From an uncultured Eubacteriales bacterium (GTDB lineage: Bacteria > Bacillota > Clostridia > Lachnospirales > Lachnospiraceae), in NCBI GenBank assembly GCA_949289145.1, contig CASEML010000019.1, positions 44,110 through 108,109 of the forward strand: DNA of 64,000 nt, given 5' to 3'. Shown piece by piece: positions 1-8,606 of this stretch. Each line of letters opens with the position of its first letter. Position 1 is the first letter of the stretch. A program made the translations under genes and the position numbers. The notes under the pieces are model-generated. The model ran no database searches and had not been told where the DNA came from. It saw nothing but the letters and a program-made list of their open reading frames with translations.

Positions 1-3000
1 GAACACGAAGTACATATTGCAGCAATTCCATACTTGATTTTGCCGGCAATTGAAGGCGAAACTACTACAGAATTCTATGAAAAGATTCAGCATTCTGATT
101 CAGCAGAATATTCTGTATATAATGATGAAACAAATACAACAACTACAACAGTTGTAACAGATGTACCAGCAGGATTAAATTACATTACATTGCATTTTTC
201 AAAAATTGAACTTTCAGAATATACGAGAATGAAAATTCAGTTAATTGATGCAGATAATGGTACTGTATACGATACAGTTTATAAAGATGTAACTAATAAT
301 ATTTCAGATGCAGGTGTTCAGATTGAAATTCAGGAAAATGAAGAAATTGATGTAGTAATTTCTTTAGAGTCAGCTGGACAGGTAAATGATGATAAAAATG
401 AAGGCTATGTTCTTGAAAAAGTGACAGGACTTTGGAAATCTTCTGGTTTAGAAAGACGTACAGAAGAAGAATTAGTAAATTCTGTAGAGTGGTCTGTAGT
501 AGATGCTGTATATAGTGATCCACAGGCAATGTCATTTGAAACTGCTCAGCAGTATATTAAGGTTGATGCAAACACCAGCCAGAAAGAAATTTTAAAAGAA
601 ACAAATACATATAGTTATAGAGTACCAAGTTTCCCTAATAGTGGTGATGCTATTATCACTGTAAAGGATGAAAATGGTAAGGAAATTGCTTACTATTTGT
701 ATCCATCTGAAAATAGTTGGGAATGGGCAAAAGATAGTGCCGGAAATTATATTTTAGATGCTAACGGAAATAAGATTCAGAAATGGTTGAATGTAAATGT
801 GTTAGCAGCACCTGAATCTGAAGGCTATGCTATTTATGCTACTGCTGATGAAGTGACAGCAAAAGTAGGAGAATTAAGACAGGAAGGTAACGTAGCAATT
901 GTAAACTCAAATGCACCGGGAAGAACTCACTTAAGAGCAGTATTATCTATCCCTGAATTAGGTCAGATTGATGCTACAAACGGCGCTGTAGGATATACTT
1001 CCGTTCAGTGGGCACCACGTCCAAAAGAAGAAGAGATAGTAGAACAGAAAGATTTCTATGCATTAATTGGTCAGACGATTGAAGTGGAGGCACAGTTATA
1101 TAGTGCTAATGGAAATAAGTATACTGGTTCAGAAGTACCAATCGAATTTTTCTATGAGTATGCTGACGAAACAATAATTCCAGCAAGTGGAAAATCAATT
1201 GATGATAGAGATATCGTAACAGTAATTAACAATCCAACAAAAACAGACACAAATGGCCATGCTGTATTACAGGTTAAGGCTTCTCAGGCTGATGAAGGAA
1301 AGTTAATTGGTGTTTGGGCAAAATCAAAAGCAGAAGATGGAAAGACATATGAAGTAAGACTCGCTGTAAAAGGAACAGAAACAGAAGTTGCAAACCTATA
1401 TTGGATTGATGCAGGACTATCCTTTAAAGATCGTATTCAGCATGATCAGGTAAGCGATCAAGAAGATGGTCAGACAACAATAGCACTTTCTGATACAGTA
1501 GAAGTGAAGGGATTATCACCTAGAACTGTTGGAAGTCATTGGATTTTTGGATATCAGTTAATTGGTGCTTTGGATAGAAATGACTATGAAGTTGGCGAAA
1601 TCTCAGGTATCAATATTGACGTACAGAAAGAAAATGTTGGTGAAGATTTAGAACCATACACAGTAGATGGTGTTGTTCAGAATGGTGTTGTAAGAGCATA
1701 TTCCGAACAGACTGGTTCTACAACAATTATAGGTACTGTAAATGATGAACAGATAAATGAAGAGGTAGTTTTCAGTATTTATGATAAAGATACACATGAA
1801 AAAATTGGTGATTTTGTTAATGTTGGTGTAGGTACCTCTACGATAAATGCAACATTACGTTTACCATTTGCATGGACCAATTTAGGATTAGCAAGAAAGA
1901 TTATTACACCATTAGGTACTCAGCTGAATCAGGAAACTGCTACAAATGCTTATATTCAGGTAACAGACCAGTATGGTAATGTATATAAGGATAAAGAAGT
2001 AGAATACTGGACAATTTCTACAACAGGCGCAGCCAGCCATGTAATTGGAAGTGAAGAAAATAGAAAAACAGCTACAACTGATAGTAATGGTCTTGTAAAA
2101 ATTGAATTACCAGCACCAAATTCATCAGGTGCTACAACTATTTATGCAGTGGTTAACGGTGAAACAGTGGTTGAAACTATTACATATCAGAACCAGACAG
2201 ATAAGACCAAAAAAGATTTTGCACTTGTTAATGCAGTATACAAACCAGCTTCGGCTGATGAAAGTCTTACAAATGATCAGATTGTATTGACATTTAGTAA
2301 TCGTATTGATGAAAAGACTTTAGATGTTAAGATGTTTGATGTATTTAATGCTGATGATGAAGCAATTTCCTATACAATTAAGAGTGCGGAATTAGATCCA
2401 AGTAATAAGAAAATAGTTATCTTAACTATGGCTAACACAACATTACAGTCTGTACAGGATAAGATTAAAGTTCGTGTTAGTGAATATACACCTGAAGAAG
2501 GAGCAGAAGCAGGTGTAGAAAAAGAATTAGTAGATGTTTATGGTGTAACAGTGAAACCTACTTACAATGAAGTAATTACACAGCCGAATGCTGCATATAC
2601 AATTAATGCAAGCTATGATAATGGTGTGATTACAGCAGTTGTTAAGAGAGGAAATACTACAATTACCACATTAGATGGAAATATTTATGCAGTATCTGAA
2701 ATAGCATCTGTATTAAATAATGCAACTGGCGTAATTGCAAGTTCAAGTAAAACTATTCCAGTTACTCCGGCATCACAGACAACGAAAATTACATTATATT
2801 ATATGGGTGCAAGCACTACAATTGATATTGCAAGTACAGATGTGAATGCACCAGCAGAAGAAGAAGTTGTTGAAGAAGAAGTAGCAACAGAAGGAGAGAC
2901 TGTTGAAGCAGCAGCAGAAGAGGAGACTGTTGGAGAAGAAGTAGCAACAACAGGAGAAGAGACTGTTGGAGAAGAAGTAGCAACAACAGGAGAAGAGACT

Positions 3001-3141
3001 GCTGATGAAGAAGCAATAGAAGAAACAGAAACAACTATTGAAGAGAAAACAACAGAAGAAGTAGCAGAGGTAGAAGAAGAAGCAACACAAGAAGAGACTG
3101 TTGAAGAAGAAGTAGCAACAGAAGAAGTTGTCGAAGAATAA
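1..3141 (+). CDS. Large Ig-like surface protein, 5'-truncated by window edge
   Basis: The reading frame is open from base 1, so the true start lies outside the window. The visible part (about 1046 residues) is a string of beta-sandwich segments. Big_1/invasin-like domains appear around nt 1050-1380 and 1930-2190, with the typical 'TDxxG' turn, and an SbsA-like Ig domain around nt 2220-2560 with 'LTFSNRID'. The last about 95 residues are an acidic E/V/A/T tail with 12-residue repeats built on 'GEEVATTGEETV'. There are no catalytic motifs, no LPXTG and no terminal membrane segment, so how it stays on the cell is unclear. The AT-rich, repetitive codon use differs from most of the window and suggests very high expression, as for S-layer-like or abundant cell-surface proteins. 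That role is inference. A strong terminator follows. Confidence 0.7.
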   Translation, partial: EHEVHIAAIPYLILPAIEGETTTEFYEKIQHSDSAEYSVYNDETNTTTTTVVTDVPAGLNYITLHFSKIELSEYTRMKIQLIDADNGTVYDTVYKDVTNNISDAGVQIEIQENEEIDVVISLESAGQVNDDKNEGYVLEKVTGLWKSSGLERRTEEELVNSVEWSVVDAVYSDPQAMSFETAQQYIKVDANTSQKEILKETNTYSYRVPSFPNSGDAIITVKDENGKEIAYYLYPSENSWEWAKDSAGNYILDANGNKIQKWLNVNVLAAPESEGYAIYATADEVTAKVGELRQEGNVAIVNSNAPGRTHLRAVLSIPELGQIDATNGAVGYTSVQWAPRPKEEEIVEQKDFYALIGQTIEVEAQLYSANGNKYTGSEVPIEFFYEYADETIIPASGKSIDDRDIVTVINNPTKTDTNGHAVLQVKASQADEGKLIGVWAKSKAEDGKTYEVRLAVKGTETEVANLYWIDAGLSFKDRIQHDQVSDQEDGQTTIALSDTVEVKGLSPRTVGSHWIFGYQLIGALDRNDYEVGEISGINIDVQKENVGEDLEPYTVDGVVQNGVVRAYSEQTGSTTIIGTVNDEQINEEVVFSIYDKDTHEKIGDFVNVGVGTSTINATLRLPFAWTNLGLARKIITPLGTQLNQETATNAYIQVTDQYGNVYKDKEVEYWTISTTGAASHVIGSEENRKTATTDSNGLVKIELPAPNSSGATTIYAVVNGETVVETITYQNQTDKTKKDFALVNAVYKPASADESLTNDQIVLTFSNRIDEKTLDVKMFDVFNADDEAISYTIKSAELDPSNKKIVILTMANTTLQSVQDKIKVRVSEYTPEEGAEAGVEKELVDVYGVTVKPTYNEVITQPNAAYTINASYDNGVITAVVKRGNTTITTLDGNIYAVSEIASVLNNATGVIASSSKTIPVTPASQTTKITLYYMGASTTIDIASTDVNAPAEEEVVEEEVATEGETVEAAAEEETVGEEVATTGEETVGEEVATTGEETADEEAIEETETTIEEKTTEEVAEVEEEATQEETVEEEVATEEVVEE
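2932..3003 (+). repeat. 36-bp in-frame tandem repeat, two near-identical units
   Basis: Two adjacent 36-bp units encode the 12-residue acidic repeat at the C-terminus of the surface protein. Partial, more diverged units lie on both sides. The length is a multiple of three, so slippage would change tail length without a frameshift. Confidence 0.7.
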
Positions 3142-3186
3142 TTCTTCTAATAGTTACAAACAAAATTATACCTTGACAAGGGTACT

Positions 3187-3230
3187 AAAAGCATCCGCTC
3201 CAGTCGAAAGGCTGGGCGGGTGCTTTTCTA
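3187..3230 (+). terminator. Intrinsic terminator of the surface protein gene
   Basis: The left arm begins AAAAGCATCCGC and the right arm ends GCGGGTGCTTTT, with one G-U pair and one bulge. A short loop and a T-rich 3' side follow. It sits 45 bp after the stop codon. Confidence 0.85.
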
Positions 3231-3418
3231 TACTTTTACTGGTTTTGGAATGCATCCCTTGGTATATTTGCTGGAATCTGCTGATGATTTGGTATACTAC
3301 GCTATTTTATATACTGGCTATAAGCATATTTCAAAAAGCTTATAGAGGAATTTTTATTTCATGAAGCAGAAAAATACTTGAACAGGTTATGAATGCAAGG
3401 AGATTTCTATGAATTGCC

Positions 3419-3459
3419 AAAAGCGGAATGACGATTAAAAAATCGTACATCCCGCTTTT
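3419..3459 (-). terminator. Intrinsic terminator downstream of first CBM21 gene
   Basis: Read on the minus strand, AAAAGCGGGATGTACGATT pairs with AATCGTCATTCCGCTTTT. The left arm shares GGGATGTACGATT with the terminator of the paralogue at 4562-4607, so the duplication included the 3' region. The rest of the 3142-3520 gap shows nothing convincing. Confidence 0.8.
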
Positions 3460-3520
3460 AGCTTTATAACAATAGAAAGTTCGCAGATTGCGTTTTTATT
3501 GTTACGGAGTCAAAGTCGAA

Positions 3521-4273
3521 TTAATATCCTCTGTAATATGTACTGTCGTAGTTTGAACCAAAGTTATTGTCCCAATAAGTTTGACCATTTACCTGATAAC
3601 ATAAAGAATATTGGAAGGAATCTCTTTTATCAGGGTCCAAATTTAAGGTAACTTCCCATATTTCAGAATCAGTTCCTGAAATAGCGGATACATAGCTTAA
3701 GTCTACATCCTTATATGTTGCCCAGTTGTCTTCAGTATATCTTACCTTTACTACTTTGGAATATGCAAGATTTCTCACAGCAGCCTGTATTTTATAGTTC
3801 TCAGAGCTCTGATACGTCAGGCGCATTGACTTAACATTTGCCACTCCTAAGTAATCAGAATACGTATAGTTGTTGCCATTATTGTTATCCCAGTAAGTCT
3901 GACCGTCTCCTACATACTTGATAGCATATTCACTGCCTAATCCCCAGCCGTAAACACTGGCTTTCCAGATTTCAGTGTTATCATCTATTTTAGTAAGATA
4001 GGTGGCTGCCACGTCCTGCCATTCGTCAGATCCAGACATTTCATAATGAACATATACAGCTTTAGTTGCAGCACTTCCAGCTTCAACCTGTACATAGATA
4101 TCATAGCTGCGGTAACCATATTTAGTTGCTCCCTGTTCCATGGCATAAAGTTTTACCGGGTTACTAGAAGCCTTTGCAGTAATTCCACATCCTAACATAG
4201 GAAGAACTCCGCAAAGCATTGCAAATACCATAATAATGGCTGATAATTTTTTGAAAGATTTACTTATCCTCAT
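3521..4273 (-). CDS. Secreted twin CBM21-like starch/glycogen-binding protein (copy 1)
   Basis: This 250-residue protein has a signal peptide (residues 1-35; charged start, hydrophobic core, cleavage expected at 'TAKA/SS') and then only two tandem beta-domains, about 55-138 and 158-243. Each ends in the CBM21 signature: 'GQTYWDNNNGNNY' and 'NGQTYWDNNFGSNY'. The second also has the 'VRNLAYSKVVKVRYTEDNW' strand pattern known from PP1 glycogen-targeting subunits and fungal glucoamylase starch-binding domains. There is no catalytic domain and no anchor. The likely role is binding raw starch or glycogen outside the cell. CBM21 is mainly a eukaryotic family, so stand-alone bacterial twins are notable. 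A paralogue lies directly upstream at 4616-5368. The SD lies in the AGGAGAAGAGATA leader. Confidence 0.85.
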   Translation of the reverse strand: MRISKSFKKLSAIIMVFAMLCGVLPMLGCGITAKASSNPVKLYAMEQGATKYGYRSYDIYVQVEAGSAATKAVYVHYEMSGSDEWQDVAATYLTKIDDNTEIWKASVYGWGLGSEYAIKYVGDGQTYWDNNNGNNYTYSDYLGVANVKSMRLTYQSSENYKIQAAVRNLAYSKVVKVRYTEDNWATYKDVDLSYVSAISGTDSEIWEVTLNLDPDKRDSFQYSLCYQVNGQTYWDNNFGSNYDSTYYRGY

Positions 4274-4312
4274 TATCTCTTCTCCTTATATTTAATTAAT
4301 TTTCGAAATATT

Positions 4313-4324
4313 GTAAGTACTTAC
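4313..4324. promoter_or_regulatory. 12-bp perfect palindrome operator (cre/LacI-type)
   Basis: GTAAGTACTTAC is a perfect palindrome 7 bp downstream of the -10 box, so it would cover the transcription start. The paralogous gene has GTAAGCGCTTAC at exactly the same spacing. The form resembles catabolite-responsive elements and other LacI-family operators. Which regulator binds is inference. Confidence 0.7.
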
Positions 4325-4331
4325 GGATAAA

Positions 4332-4360
4332 ATAATACTATAAATGGAAAAATTAGTCAA
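4332..4360 (-). promoter_or_regulatory. Sigma-A promoter of CBM21 gene copy 1
   Basis: On the minus strand, TTGACT, a 17-bp spacer, then TATTAT. The operator begins 7 bp after the -10 box. Confidence 0.75.
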
Positions 4361-4561
4361 TAGAGAAAAAAAAAGAAAAAATAATGAATTAAGAATAATT
4401 ACAAGAATAAAGTCTTATTATAAAGAAAAGTGTTAATAGAATATCAGCCATATGAAAGCAGATTTCTGAACACAATTTAGTTAATAAATTAGAAAAGGAA
4501 TATGGGAATTAGTGTTAGGATCTCTTGGTGACAGACTTTAAAAGTGAAATAACAGAATTAT

Positions 4562-4607
4562 AAGCCGAGATGGAGATTAGAAGGTAATCGTACATCCCGG
4601 CTATTAT
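4562..4607 (-). terminator. Intrinsic terminator downstream of second CBM21 gene
   Basis: Read on the minus strand, AGCCGGGATGTACGATT pairs with AATC..CATCTCGGCT. It is homologous to the terminator of copy 1. The 4274-4615 gap otherwise holds only the copy 1 promoter and operator and AT-rich sequence. Confidence 0.7.
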
Positions 4608-4615
4608 TTTAGTGA

Positions 4616-5368
4616 TTAATAATATGAGCAGGAATAAGAAGCGTCATAGTTAGCACCAAAATTATTGTCCCAGTAAGTCTGGCCGTTTACTTCGTAACAT
4701 AAGCAGTAGTGGAAAGAATCCCTTTTATCAGGATCTAAATTCAAAGTAACTTTCCAGATCTCAGAATTTGTTCCTGAAATAGGGGAAACATAACTTAAAT
4801 TAACATCATGCCAAGTTGCCCAGTTATCCTCTGTATATCTTACCTTAACTACTTTAGTGTATGCAATATTTTTTACGGCAGCCTGTATGGTATAGTTTTC
4901 AGAATTTTGAAAGATTAGGCGCATTGATTTAATATTTGCCTCTCCTAAACAATCAGAAAATGTATAGTTATTTCCGTTGTTATTATCCCAGTAAGTGTTT
5001 CCATCTCCCTCGTATTTGATGGCATACTCTCCGCCTAATCCATGACCGCTGACGGTAGCTTTCCAAATTTCTGTGTTATCGTCAAGCTTTGTGAAGAACA
5101 CTGCTTCTTGATCCAGCCATTCATCGTTATAAGATTCATAGTGAACATATACCTTTTTAGTTGCAGCACTTCCGGCTTCAATCTGAATATAGATATCATG
5201 GCTTGAATAAGCATATCTGCCTATCATGTGATCTGCGGAATACAGCTTTACCGGGTTACTAGAAGCTTTTGCAGTAATTTCGCTGTTTAACATAGGAAGT
5301 ACTCCAAAAAGCATGGCAAAGGCCATAATAATAGCCGACAATTTTTTGATAGTTTTAGTTATCCTCAT
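4616..5368 (-). CDS. Secreted twin CBM21-like starch/glycogen-binding protein (copy 2)
   Basis: A 250-residue paralogue of the 3521-4273 product with the same layout: signal peptide (cleavage near 'TAKA/SS'), then two CBM21-like domains ending 'GNTYWDNNNGNNY' and 'NGQTYWDNNFGANY'. The two proteins agree at most positions and have the same length, and promoter, operator and terminator are duplicated too, so this is a tandem duplication of a complete transcription unit. Substitutions concentrate in the first module's loops and the C-terminal tail. That could tune ligand preference (inference). The predicted role is extracellular starch binding without hydrolysis. There is no membrane or wall anchor. 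Confidence 0.85.
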   Translation of the reverse strand: MRITKTIKKLSAIIMAFAMLFGVLPMLNSEITAKASSNPVKLYSADHMIGRYAYSSHDIYIQIEAGSAATKKVYVHYESYNDEWLDQEAVFFTKLDDNTEIWKATVSGHGLGGEYAIKYEGDGNTYWDNNNGNNYTFSDCLGEANIKSMRLIFQNSENYTIQAAVKNIAYTKVVKVRYTEDNWATWHDVNLSYVSPISGTNSEIWKVTLNLDPDKRDSFHYCLCYEVNGQTYWDNNFGANYDASYSCSYY

Positions 5369-5395
5369 TATTTTTTCTCCTTTTAACTATGTATT

Positions 5396-5407
5396 GTAAG
5401 CGCTTAC
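5396..5407. promoter_or_regulatory. 12-bp perfect palindrome operator (cre-like)
   Basis: GTAAGCGCTTAC, inside TGTAAGCGCTTACT, is close to the CcpA cre consensus. It lies 7 bp after the -10 box, the same place as the operator of the paralogue. Catabolite repression by CcpA or a maltose-type LacI regulator is the simplest reading. Confidence 0.75.
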
Positions 5408-5414
5408 TAAAAAA

Positions 5415-5443
5415 ATAATACAATAAAGAAAAAATAGAGTTAA
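5415..5443 (-). promoter_or_regulatory. Sigma-A promoter of CBM21 gene copy 2
   Basis: On the minus strand, TTAACT, a 17-bp spacer, then TATTAT. The geometry is identical to the copy 1 promoter. Confidence 0.75.
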
Positions 5444-5633
5444 TAGCGAAAAATGTAGAATCAATAATAGAAGAAAAATATTTTTACAAAAACTGTCATA
5501 TCCTGCGAAAACGTGTCGATTAAAGGAAAAATTTATTAATTTTTAATATATACTTAATGATGCTACTGCAATGATTTAACTTAAAAGAGATATACTTACT
5601 ACTTGAAAACAGCACTAATTAGGAGGAAAAGAA

Positions 5634-7946
5634 ATGAAAATAGCAAAGAGTTATATGAAGAGGATATTCTGTGGGCTGCTTGTGCTAATTATGGTATTCA
5701 CATCCATAAATTTTGAACAGATCAAAGCAGAGGCAGCAGAAGCCGGTAAAATGACCATTTATTTTGATAATTCTTACACAAAATGGGATAGTGTAAAATT
5801 GCATTATTGGGGTGACGGAAGCACTGTCTGGCCTGGAAACGATATGGAAAAAACCAGTACAGTTACGCCGGATACACCAGGAGCCGATATGTATAAGCTG
5901 GAAGTACCCGCTGGAATTACAGGAATTGTATTTAATACAACAGATTCACAAGGAAACGAAGTAAAGTCGGCAGATGTTACAGACATTACTGCAGGTGCAG
6001 TTTATGTGGGCGTAGCTTTTCAGAATGGTAAATATGTGGTATTAAAGAAAAATGCCGATGGCACTACACAGGGTGAGCCGATAGATGCAACAGAAGAAGA
6101 AAAACAGGCAAAGCAGGTAAATGTACATGTGGGTGAAGATTATAGCAAGGTATATATATCATTTACCTCACTGGGAAAAATTGATTCAAAAATACAAATC
6201 ACTAATACAAAAACAGAAGAAACGAGAACGGTAGAGGGAACAAACTATTATGCTTACCTTCAAGGAAAATATATGCATAAGGTTGTAGTAGAAGGGCTGG
6301 AAGCAAGCACAAAATACACCTATAGGATTGGAAGTGGTGAATATGCATTTGAAGGAAGTTTTACCACACTGCCAAAAGAAGGAAGCAAAGAGTCAGTAAA
6401 ATTTGCTTATATGGCAGATTCTCAAATTGGAGCAGAGGAGACAGCAAAAGCTTTTGGTGCAACTTGTAATGAACTAAATAAATATAGTGATCTTGGTTTT
6501 ATATATTTGGCAGGAGATATCACAGATAATGCAGAAAATACATCACAGTGGAATGGATTTTATGAAAATAATGGAATCTTTCAAACAGCCAGCCAGGAAC
6601 TTTTTGCCAACAACTTATTGGCAGTAACTCAGGGTAACCATGATAAAAATTTCGATAGTTCAACTTTGTCAGATTATATTAATACACCGGCAGAAGCAGG
6701 AAATTTGGTATATTCTTTTGACTATGGTGTAGTAAAAATGATCGTATTGAACTTAGAAACTGCAAACGGCAATCAAGAAATAAAGGCACAGCAAAAAGCA
6801 TTTCTTGAAAAAGAAGTAGCGGCAGCAAAGGCAGCAGGACAGTGGGTTGTAGTAGGATTTCATAAATCAATTTATACCGGTGCTTCCCATATTGTGGACA
6901 GTGATGTAAAGGAAGCAAGAAAATACTGGGGTCCAATTCTAGTAGGTTTGGATGTAGATCTGGTATTGCAGGGACATGACCATGTGTATTGCAGAGGATT
7001 TGTGGAAGCAGACGGTTCTGACGCAAAAATGGAAACCACAGCAGATGGTGCCTATATCAGCAAAGACAATACTCCGCTGTATGTGGTAGGCGGACATGCC
7101 GGAGGATTAAAATGGTATTCCCAGAAAGATTATACGGTAGAAGAAGGAGATCCATTACTTCCAAATTATGAATTTTTGGATAAAAATTCAACAGATGACG
7201 GCAGCGATATAAAGAAAGAACAGGTATATACGATTTTTGAAGTTACTGAAGATACTTTAACAAGTACTACTTACATGTTGAAATATGATACGGACAAGGA
7301 TGAAGTTACAACAGAGCCATATGTATATGATACATATAAAATAACAAAAGCAAGTGTAGAACCAACAATCACACCAAATCCAACGGCAGCACCAAAGCCA
7401 ACATTGACACCTTCAGTTGAGCCAACGAAAGCGGCAGAGAAGATTCATATATCAAAAGCTACCGTAGCTAAGGTAAAAAATGTGGTATATACAGGAAAAA
7501 CAGTAAAACCATTTGTAAAATTAACATATGGAAACACCACATTAGTATTAAATAAGGATTACAAAGTATCCTATAAATCTAATAGAAATATCGGAAAAGC
7601 CTCCATTACAATGACAGGAATTGGAAATTATACCGGCAGCAAAAAAGTAAGCTTTTACATTCTTCCAAAGAAAATTAGTGTAAAGAAGATAACATCTGCT
7701 GCAGCTAATCAGGTGTCAGTTAAATGGAAGAAGACAAGTGGAAAAATTAGCGGATATGAAGTGATTTACAGCACAAATAAAACCTTTAAGAATGCAAAGA
7801 AAAAAACAACGAAAAGTACATCTATCACCTTAAAGTCATTAAAGAGCAAAAAGAAGTATTATGTAAAAGTAAGGGCTTACAAGAAGGTTTCAGGCAAGAA
7901 AATATACGGTTCTTACAGCAAAGCAGTAAAAGTTAAGGTAAAATAA
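5634..7946 (+). CDS. Secreted metallophosphoesterase with starch-binding-like module
   Basis: 770 residues. Signal peptide 1-36. Residues about 39-140 look like a CBM25/26-type starch-binding module ('WDSVKLHYWGDGSTVWPGNDM'). Residues 160-246 are a purple-acid-phosphatase N-terminal Fn3 domain. Residues 254-560 are a calcineurin-like phosphoesterase with metal-site blocks D262-S-Q, GD295ITDN, GN335HD, GFH410 and GH448DH450; Gln replaces the usual His of DxH. A Pro/Thr linker (576-600), an Ig-like module and a Lys-rich Fn3 module (681-770) complete it. It should hydrolyse phosphate esters outside the cell. Its place beside CBM21 genes and its own starch-type module suggest phosphorylated starch or maltodextrin as substrate, which is inference. 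SD is AGGAGG, 6 bp before the ATG. Confidence 0.8.
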   Translation: MKIAKSYMKRIFCGLLVLIMVFTSINFEQIKAEAAEAGKMTIYFDNSYTKWDSVKLHYWGDGSTVWPGNDMEKTSTVTPDTPGADMYKLEVPAGITGIVFNTTDSQGNEVKSADVTDITAGAVYVGVAFQNGKYVVLKKNADGTTQGEPIDATEEEKQAKQVNVHVGEDYSKVYISFTSLGKIDSKIQITNTKTEETRTVEGTNYYAYLQGKYMHKVVVEGLEASTKYTYRIGSGEYAFEGSFTTLPKEGSKESVKFAYMADSQIGAEETAKAFGATCNELNKYSDLGFIYLAGDITDNAENTSQWNGFYENNGIFQTASQELFANNLLAVTQGNHDKNFDSSTLSDYINTPAEAGNLVYSFDYGVVKMIVLNLETANGNQEIKAQQKAFLEKEVAAAKAAGQWVVVGFHKSIYTGASHIVDSDVKEARKYWGPILVGLDVDLVLQGHDHVYCRGFVEADGSDAKMETTADGAYISKDNTPLYVVGGHAGGLKWYSQKDYTVEEGDPLLPNYEFLDKNSTDDGSDIKKEQVYTIFEVTEDTLTSTTYMLKYDTDKDEVTTEPYVYDTYKITKASVEPTITPNPTAAPKPTLTPSVEPTKAAEKIHISKATVAKVKNVVYTGKTVKPFVKLTYGNTTLVLNKDYKVSYKSNRNIGKASITMTGIGNYTGSKKVSFYILPKKISVKKITSAAANQVSVKWKKTSGKISGYEVIYSTNKTFKNAKKKTTKSTSITLKSLKSKKKYYVKVRAYKKVSGKKIYGSYSKAVKVKVK

Positions 7947-7971
7947 TCACAAAAAATAAGAAAATTGAAAA

Positions 7972-8041
7972 AAATAAGGAAGTAATTTCCCGAAACTCCT
8001 GCTTAGGTAAGGAATTTGATGGTTAATTACTTCCTTATTTT
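7972..8041. terminator. Bidirectional terminator between phosphoesterase and queT
   Basis: Long inverted repeat AAATAAGGAAGTAATT / AATTACTTCCTTATTTT with A-rich 5' and T-rich 3' flanks. It can end both converging transcripts. Confidence 0.75.
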
Positions 8042-8065
8042 ATTTATGATGAAAAGAAATCTTTG

Positions 8066-8557
8066 TCAGTTTTTAAAAATTACATTTTTATGCTTATACA
8101 GCGCAGTCAGCAAAATGCATCCCAAAATACCACAGGAAATCACTTCTCCTGCACCTACCGTCAGCATCATAAACGGTATAGAGTCATCCGTCATACCGTA
8201 CCCAAACCGCAGAATCCACGGGATAAATAATGTATTGGCAATAATAGGCGGCACACATACAGCGTATTTGTATTTTCTTATTTTATAAGAAATAAAGGCG
8301 GCCACCAGTGTGGTGAGGCTTCCGAATACAATGTCGATCAAACAGGCACCTGTCAGCAGATTACTGATCAGACACCCAAGAAACAGACCAGGGATGGCGG
8401 CAGGTGTGAACAGAGGGAGAATGGTCAGGGCCTCGGAAAACCGAACCTGAATAACTCCACTGCTGATTCCAAGGGCAGCCGCAAGAAAGGTTAAGATAAC
8501 ATAAAGAGCTGCGATAATAGCAGCCTGTGTGATACATATTACATTTTTGTTCTTCAT
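8066..8557 (-). CDS. queT: QueT family queuosine-precursor transporter (ECF S component)
   Basis: 163 residues, about five or six hydrophobic helices, with the QueT pattern 'VRFSEALTILPLFTPAAIPGLF' near the N-terminus. It is the substrate-binding membrane subunit that takes up queuosine precursors (preQ0/preQ1 or queuine) with the shared ECF ATPase module, which is not in this window. I chose the ATG at 8557, preceded by AAAGGAG; an upstream in-frame extension would run back through the riboswitch and is not real. The preQ1-I aptamer in the leader independently supports the assignment and implies translational repression when preQ1 is plentiful. Confidence 0.9.
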   Translation of the reverse strand: MKNKNVICITQAAIIAALYVILTFLAAALGISSGVIQVRFSEALTILPLFTPAAIPGLFLGCLISNLLTGACLIDIVFGSLTTLVAAFISYKIRKYKYAVCVPPIIANTLFIPWILRFGYGMTDDSIPFMMLTVGAGEVISCGILGCILLTALYKHKNVIFKN

Positions 8558-8563
8558 AAAATT

Positions 8564-8606
8564 CTCCTTTAGTTTTGTTTTAGGTGAGGAAGGTTGCGAA
8601 CTCACC
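8564..8606 (-). promoter_or_regulatory. preQ1-I riboswitch upstream of queT
   Basis: Read on the minus strand: P1 stem GGTGAG/CTCACC, loop TTCGCAACCTTC, then the A-rich tail TAAAACAAAACTAAAGG. The AAGG of the tail can pair with CCTT in the loop to form the P2 pseudoknot, which includes the Shine-Dalgarno bases. Loop (UCGCA) and tail (CAAAAC..AAGG) resemble the known Thermoanaerobacter tengcongensis preQ1-I aptamer. Ligand binding would hide the ribosome site. Confidence 0.85.

Noticed and set aside
2794-3090. Leu/Cys/Phe-rich frames on the minus strand
   Set aside because: They are antisense shadows of the GAA/GCA-rich acidic repeat; no start signals.
3128-3364. 78-codon open frame after the surface protein
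   Set aside because: It overlaps the surface protein's end and runs through a strong terminator; no ribosome site and no protein-like composition.
5500-5530. Catabolite-responsive element before the phosphoesterase (GCGAAAACGTGTCG)
   Set aside because: Too many mismatches to the cre consensus and no palindrome, unlike the two CBM21 operators.
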